64,000 nt of DNA from Hippophae tibetana (taxonomy: Eukaryota; Streptophyta; Magnoliopsida; Rosales; Elaeagnaceae), in contig CM072806.1 of NCBI GenBank assembly GCA_037013495.1, forward strand, positions 48,201,814-48,265,813. Reading direction: 5' to 3'. Below are positions 59,213 to 64,000 of this stretch, in pieces. The translations under genes were made by a program, and so were the position numbers. Within the stretch, counting starts at the first letter, position 1. Every line of letters begins with the position of its first letter. Under the pieces are notes generated by a model, which was not told the DNA's origin, did no database searches, and worked only from the letters and a program-made list of their open reading frames with translations.

Positions 59213-60559
59213 AAAATATATATACTTTCAACGACTTTATGCCAGAGAACGTCCTTTGGCGAAATCTCGAAATCCAACCACTTCACTAATAATTCCTTGT
59301 TTTATCAATAATGTTAACAATTACTTACACCTTTCCACAAAAAGCCCCTACTATTTTCTCTAATATCTTAGCAACTCGCACTAAAATTTGAAAATTGATA
59401 AAGCAATATGTTGGAAGACTCAAACAATATCGAATTTATCGAAGTTCATATGGAACAAAGCCTTCTTCCTCCTTTCAAAATTTTCAATAATTGTTAGTGG
59501 AAAGCTAGTGCTGAAATCCTTTACTAAAGTAGTGATCCTTAATTTTTAGGACTAGGAATAATGAGGAAATATTATAGATAAGTATGAATAAGATATGATC
59601 AAATTTGATTAGGAAATGATTAGAAAATATTGTGTATTAAAATAGTTCTTTTTTCTATTATTTTCCTGTGTTATAAATTAGGCCCTAAATGTTTGTACAA
59701 AAACACTGAAAAATACAAGACATAATTATCTTTCAACCCTCTCTTTTCTAGATGGTACGAGAGCTTATTTTTCTAACCAATTTAATATGGAAAACCCAAT
59801 AAAAATCCCAAAAACAAACCCTAACATCCTCAACGAGGATTCAGAAACTATCCCCAACATGAACTCAAATGATAGCCCTTTCATACAACTCATGGTTGAA
59901 AAATTAAAGGAAGATTTTTCAAAAAATGGACTCATCTAGTGAAGTTAGTGATTAATGAAAAAGGAAAGATGGGTTAGAGATTGATCTCAATCTGGCATAA
60001 GTTATCAAAAAAAGCTAAAAACAATAGAGTTTTTGAGTTTTGTCATCGGACTGAAAAACAAACTCAATGATGTTCGAGGGAAGGTTTTCAATCGGTAACC
60101 ACTTCATCTGTTGGTGAGGTTTCTTTGAGGTGAGACACGAAATAAAAGCTGAGTTAAAAGAAAAGAGATATGGGCAAATTGAGCTAAGTGGGAAAAATGC
60201 AATCAACCATGGGTCGAGAGCAATTAGGCTAGGTCATACAAATCAAAACAAAACTGGGCAATCTGCAAACCAAACTAGGCCAAGCCCATATTAAAAATAC
60301 TTGCCAGGAAATTCACAAAAAACCCATAGATGGGAAACCGAGACAAAATAAATCTCATAGTTATCAAGCCTCAATAAGCCACCGAACATGAGGAGTTTTC
60401 AATCCAAAACAACTGGATCAACTTTATAAACTCTTTTCTAATTTTGAAAATTCTAGTTAATCAAGTTCAATTGCATCATCTACCTTACTAGCTTACAAAG
60501 GTAACCATTTAAGTGCTCTTGTTACAACTTCTCAAACCAAAATTCCTTAGACTATTAAT

Positions 60560-61775
60560 TCTAGCATGTCAAATCATATGATTGATGCCCATCATTTATT
60601 TATCACTTTCTCACCTTGTGTCGGGAATCTCAAAATTAAAATTGCAGATGGATCTCCTTAATCTGTTGTCGAAAAAAAGAGTATTAGAATTTTTAAATCC
60701 ATAACCCTCAATTATGTACTTTATGTCTCAAGCTTATCTTGCAATTTGATTTCTGTTAGTCAATTGACAAAAACCTCTCAGTGTTTTGCTAAAAAAAATT
60801 TCTATCTTACTGTCTTTTAAGACCCTATCATCAAGAATGACGATTGGAAGTATTAAAGAGTGTGAAGGTCTATACTATTTTAATGCAACCAAAGTGAGTG
60901 AGTGTTGTCAAATTGCTACTTATGATTCATTTTATGTTCCTAGGGATATCAAAATTTTATTGTGGCATTATAGAATGGGACATCCTAACTTTCAATATTT
61001 ACAACAATTATTTCCATCTATGTTTTTGAATAAGAAAACATTCTAGTTTCAATGGAAAATGTATGAATTAGCAAAACATCAAGGTACTTTTCGAAAGGTA
61101 TCATACAAATCTTCCAAACCTTATACACTAATACACATTGATGTGTAGGGGTACATGAATACACATAATAAGTTGTTTGTTACCTTTATTGAAGATCATA
61201 CTCGGGTTTATTGAGTTTACTTGTTAAAAAACAAAATTGAAATTCGAAATGTTCCTTCGTATTGATAATAGCATAAAATATTTCAACCATACCCTACAAA
61301 CTTTCTTCAAAACCATGGCATCATACACCAAAGCCCGTGTATTAACACTCCTCAATACAAAGGAGTAGCTGAACGAAAAAAACAGACACTTCTTCAAAGT
61401 AGCTCGAGCTTTAATATTTATCACAAATATGCCCAAAACATTTCACAAATATGCCCAAAACATTCTGGAGAGATGCTAGCCATTTTAACTTTCACATACC
61501 TTATTAATTGTATGCCTAGCCGAGTTCTCTCTTTTGAAACACCACTTCAAAAATTACAAAACTTCTTTCCCACATCCCATTTCCGATCCAACTCGACTCT
61601 TAAAGTGTTGGGGTGTATCGTATGTGTTCAAGACCACTCAAAAGACATCCAAACTTGATCCCAAAGCCATTGAATCTGCTTTTATCGAATATTCCCCTAT
61701 CAAACGGGGCTACAAATGTTATGATCCTACTACAAACAAAATCTTTGTCAGTCTTGATGTCATATTCTTTTAGAA
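60560..61775 (+). pseudogene. Copia protease and integrase remnant
   Basis: In shifting frames: a decayed protease site with SNHMIDAHHLF and KIKIADGSP (60560-60660), then ILLWHYRMGHPNFQYLQQLF of the GAG-pre-integrase domain (60951-61046). Integrase pieces follow: IHIDV..GYMNTHNK, AERKKQTLL-like text near 61370, LINCMPSRVLSFETPLQKLQ, and DPKAIESAFIEYSPIKRGYK with VSLDVIFF (61640-61773). The relative order is that of copia. Stops and frameshifts are dense. Confidence 0.75.
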
Positions 61776-62279
61776 CATTCCCTACTTCCAAAAGCCCTCT
61801 TTTCAAGAAGGAATGGTACAAAAGAGAATAGAACTTTTGGCCAATACTATGATTTCACTACTATTGAGTCCACTGATTTTACTCGTCTCGAGTCAACTTC
61901 AACTACTCATGGTCAAAATAATGACTCCCAAAGCAGAAAGGAACCACCACCCAATGCACCTTTCCATACTACTCTACCACTTACAGAAAGTAACTTGAAC
62001 TTAAGGGAAGAAACAAAAAAATAAAATAAAAATGAGACAATAACTTACTCATGGCGGTCTAAATTAAAAAACAAGGAGAATTTCACACTTGAAGTACCAA
62101 AAGAGTTGAAACCATAATAGATCCAGACATCCATTAGTCTACATGAATCCAAGTAATTCTAACCCTCCTAAGTCTTCAAAGGTGCCTATTTTTCTTAGAA
62201 AACAAAAAACGATCTTGCACCTTTCATCCCATCTTTAGATTTGTTTCTTATAAAACTATCTTCTAGATTTTGTGTTTTT

Positions 62280-63060
62280 TAACTCTCATCTTGATAGAAC
62301 AAATGTTCCAAAAAATATCCATGAGGCTATGGAAATCTTAGAATAGATAGAAACTGTTAAGAAGAAATAAAAACACTTGAAAAAATGAAACTTAGGATGT
62401 AACAGGACTACCCAAAGGAAAAATTCCAGTTAGTTGCAAGTGAATTTTCACAATTAAATACAAAGTTAATGGGACAATAGAACGATACAAATCCCGTTTG
62501 GTTGCAAAAAGATATACATAAACCTACGAGATTGACTACACTGAAATCTTCGCACTAGTGGCTAAGCTAAATGCAATTCGGATTTTGCAATCTCTAGCAT
62601 CAAATTTAGAGTGACAACTTCACCAAATGGACAAAAGATGCATTCCTAAATGGAGAGTTAGAAGAAGAAATCTTCATGACTATGCCTCTAGCATTCAATA
62701 GAAGAGAAAAAGTCATATGCAAACTAAAAAAATAACTTTATGGCCTTAAACAATTACCTAAAGCTAGGTTTGACAAGTTTTTAAAAATGATAAAGAAACA
62801 TGAGTACCAACAAGGACAATCCAATCATATAATGTTTTTTCGACACACTGGTGATGGAAGGAAAATACTTTTAATAGTGTATGTTGATATAATCCGAACT
62901 TAAACTTTAGTGCAACAACAACACAACTATCAATATCTCTCTTGATCTAATTCAATTTAGTGCAACAACAACACAACTATCAATATCTCTCTTGATCTAA
63001 TTCAACATAACAGAACCAAACATGTAGAAATTGATAGACATTTTATTAAAGAAAAAATTT
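62280..63060 (+). pseudogene. Copia RT / RNase H fragment with internal deletion
   Basis: RT words appear at 62480-62900 (RYKSRLVAKR, TYEIDYTEIFALVAKLNAI, FLNGELEEEIFM, VYVD). The sequence then jumps directly to RNase H: SLDLIQHNRTKHVEIDRHFI, KEKI. About 260 codons usual between these motifs are missing. A perfect 50-bp tandem duplication (62906-63005) sits at the junction. Confidence 0.75.
62906..63005. repeat. Perfect 50-bp tandem duplication
   Basis: Two identical adjacent 50-base copies, each beginning TTTAGTGCAACAACAACAC and ending GATCTAATTCAA. It lies inside the RNase H fragment and shifts its frame. Confidence 0.95.
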
Positions 63061-63639
63061 AAGATGGGACTATCTGCATGACATATTCCCACAGAGAAAC
63101 AAACAATTATATTCACTGAAGGATTTTTCAAGCCAAATTTTAATGATTTCATCTGTAAGTTGAATATGATCAACATTTATGATCCAACTTAAAGAAGAGT
63201 GTTGACATCCTTGACTAAAGTAAGGAGTCCTAATTTTTAGCAGCAAGAATAATGAGGAATTATTATAGTTGATTAGGTATGAATAGTATATGATCAAATT
63301 TGACTAGGAAATGATTAGAAAATATTGTGTATTAAAATAGTTTCCTTTTTTCTTATTATTTACCTATATTACAAATAAGGCCTTAAATGAGGAAATATTA
63401 GCACTAAAGTAATGATCCCAAATTTGTAGCACTAGGAATAATGAGAAAATATTACAGCTAATTTGGTATATAAGATATGGTCATATTTGATTAGAAAATA
63501 TTGTGTATTAATATATTTTCCTTTTTTCTAGGCTTTTCGTGTATTATAAATTAGGCCTTAAATGTTTATACAGAAACACTGAGAAATACAAAACATAATT
63601 ATCTTTAAACGCTCTTTTTTCAAGAATTAGTAACCAATT

Positions 63640-64000
63640 CTCCAAAAAGCTTAATGTGTTAAGAAGGTAGACTAACTACTATCTTAATGTTATTTGGGTT
63701 TTAACACTCCCTCTCACTCGATGACATTTTTTCCCATTTTTTAACTCCCTCTGAATTAATAAGCTCTCACTTGTGAGATGTGTAAACGAGTGTGATAGGC
63801 TTGCAAGTGTGGGTGAGAAGGCCTATCAAATAGAGCTAGATAGAATCACTTCAACTAAATAAATGATTGTTATGGGCTCTCACTTGTGAACTAAGAAGAT
63901 AATTTTCAAAGCCCATTAGGTAAAGTTAGTTAGAATCCCATCAACTGAGTAAATGAATTACCTATAAAATGTAGATAATTTAAAGTTAGGTAGAAGAGAA
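63640..64000 (-). repeat. Copia-like minus-strand tail fragment
   Basis: Minus-strand GAGAGGGAG followed by TGTTAAAACCC (63698-63716) looks like a polypurine tract and LTR start of a minus-strand element whose internal region would run off the right edge. The LTR part would be cut short by the neighbouring copia. The repeated GGGCTCTCACTTGTGA phrase (63765 and 63873) supports repeat origin. Confidence 0.35.

Larger units (their letters stand above)
59509..63622 (+). mobile_element. Decayed copia retrotransposon
   Basis: A plus-strand copia. The 5' LTR 59509-59752 and 3' LTR 63200-63622 share GGAATAATGAGGAA, ATATGATCAAATTTGA, TTAGAAAATATTGTGTATTA and AAAACACTGA-like words. A degenerate PBS TGGTACGAGAGC lies at 59753. 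The 3' LTR is longer because a second partial LTR copy follows at about 63386. A purine tract AAAGAAGAG precedes 63200. No target duplication matches. Internal genes are heavily broken and RT to RNase H is largely deleted. Confidence 0.75.

Overview
The window is nuclear DNA from a flowering plant, probably a eudicot. It is AT-rich, split by GT-AG introns, and filled with several generations of plant transposons. One host gene can be named: the 3' part of the gene for CASP, a Golgi coiled-coil tail-anchored protein, on the minus strand with nine coding exons between 46768 and 57497. One further coding-like exon of an unrecognised gene lies at 8067-8363. No bacterial genes, CRISPR arrays, rRNA genes or intact tRNA genes were seen.

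Left part (1-18100): a minus-strand Ty3/gypsy gag with its 5' LTR (1-1930), copia LTR and tail fragments (2100-6200), a LINE remnant (6700-6950), the orphan exon, a probable tRNA-derived SINE (about 8880-8960), a gene-poor stretch holding a foldback MITE (11938-12228), and a decayed SIRE/Maximus-type copia LTR and gag (15100-17150).

Central nest (18108-43554): a minus-strand gypsy element with two LTRs lies beside a plus-strand Tat-like gypsy element. The Tat element has gag, pol, a 51-bp tandem array, an antisense ORF region and a 3' LTR. Its RNase H is split by a 1.5-kb TG...CA insertion with an exact 5-bp target duplication (TTGAT). That insertion is itself split by a 9.19-kb CACTA (En/Spm) transposon with a TTA target duplication. 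The CACTA carries a TnpD-like transposase and a second multi-exon gene combining a plant transposase domain with a Ulp1/C48 cysteine protease-like domain. Both genes have premature stops.

Right part (43555-64000): a SIRE-type LTR rich in GATCGATC, a G-run block, then CASP. One CASP intron holds a 4.6-kb copia element (49904-54516) in the same orientation as the gene, with 262-bp LTRs and a near-matching target duplication. A 174-bp solo LTR sits inside that copia. Upstream of the visible CASP exons lie a LINE tail, a tandem repeat block and another decayed plus-strand copia (59509-63622). The first half of CASP is not visible and would lie beyond the right edge.

Taken together, the host content is small and the window is mainly a record of nested insertion and decay. 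Gene models come from reading splice sites, protein motifs and repeated termini by eye. No similarity search was run.
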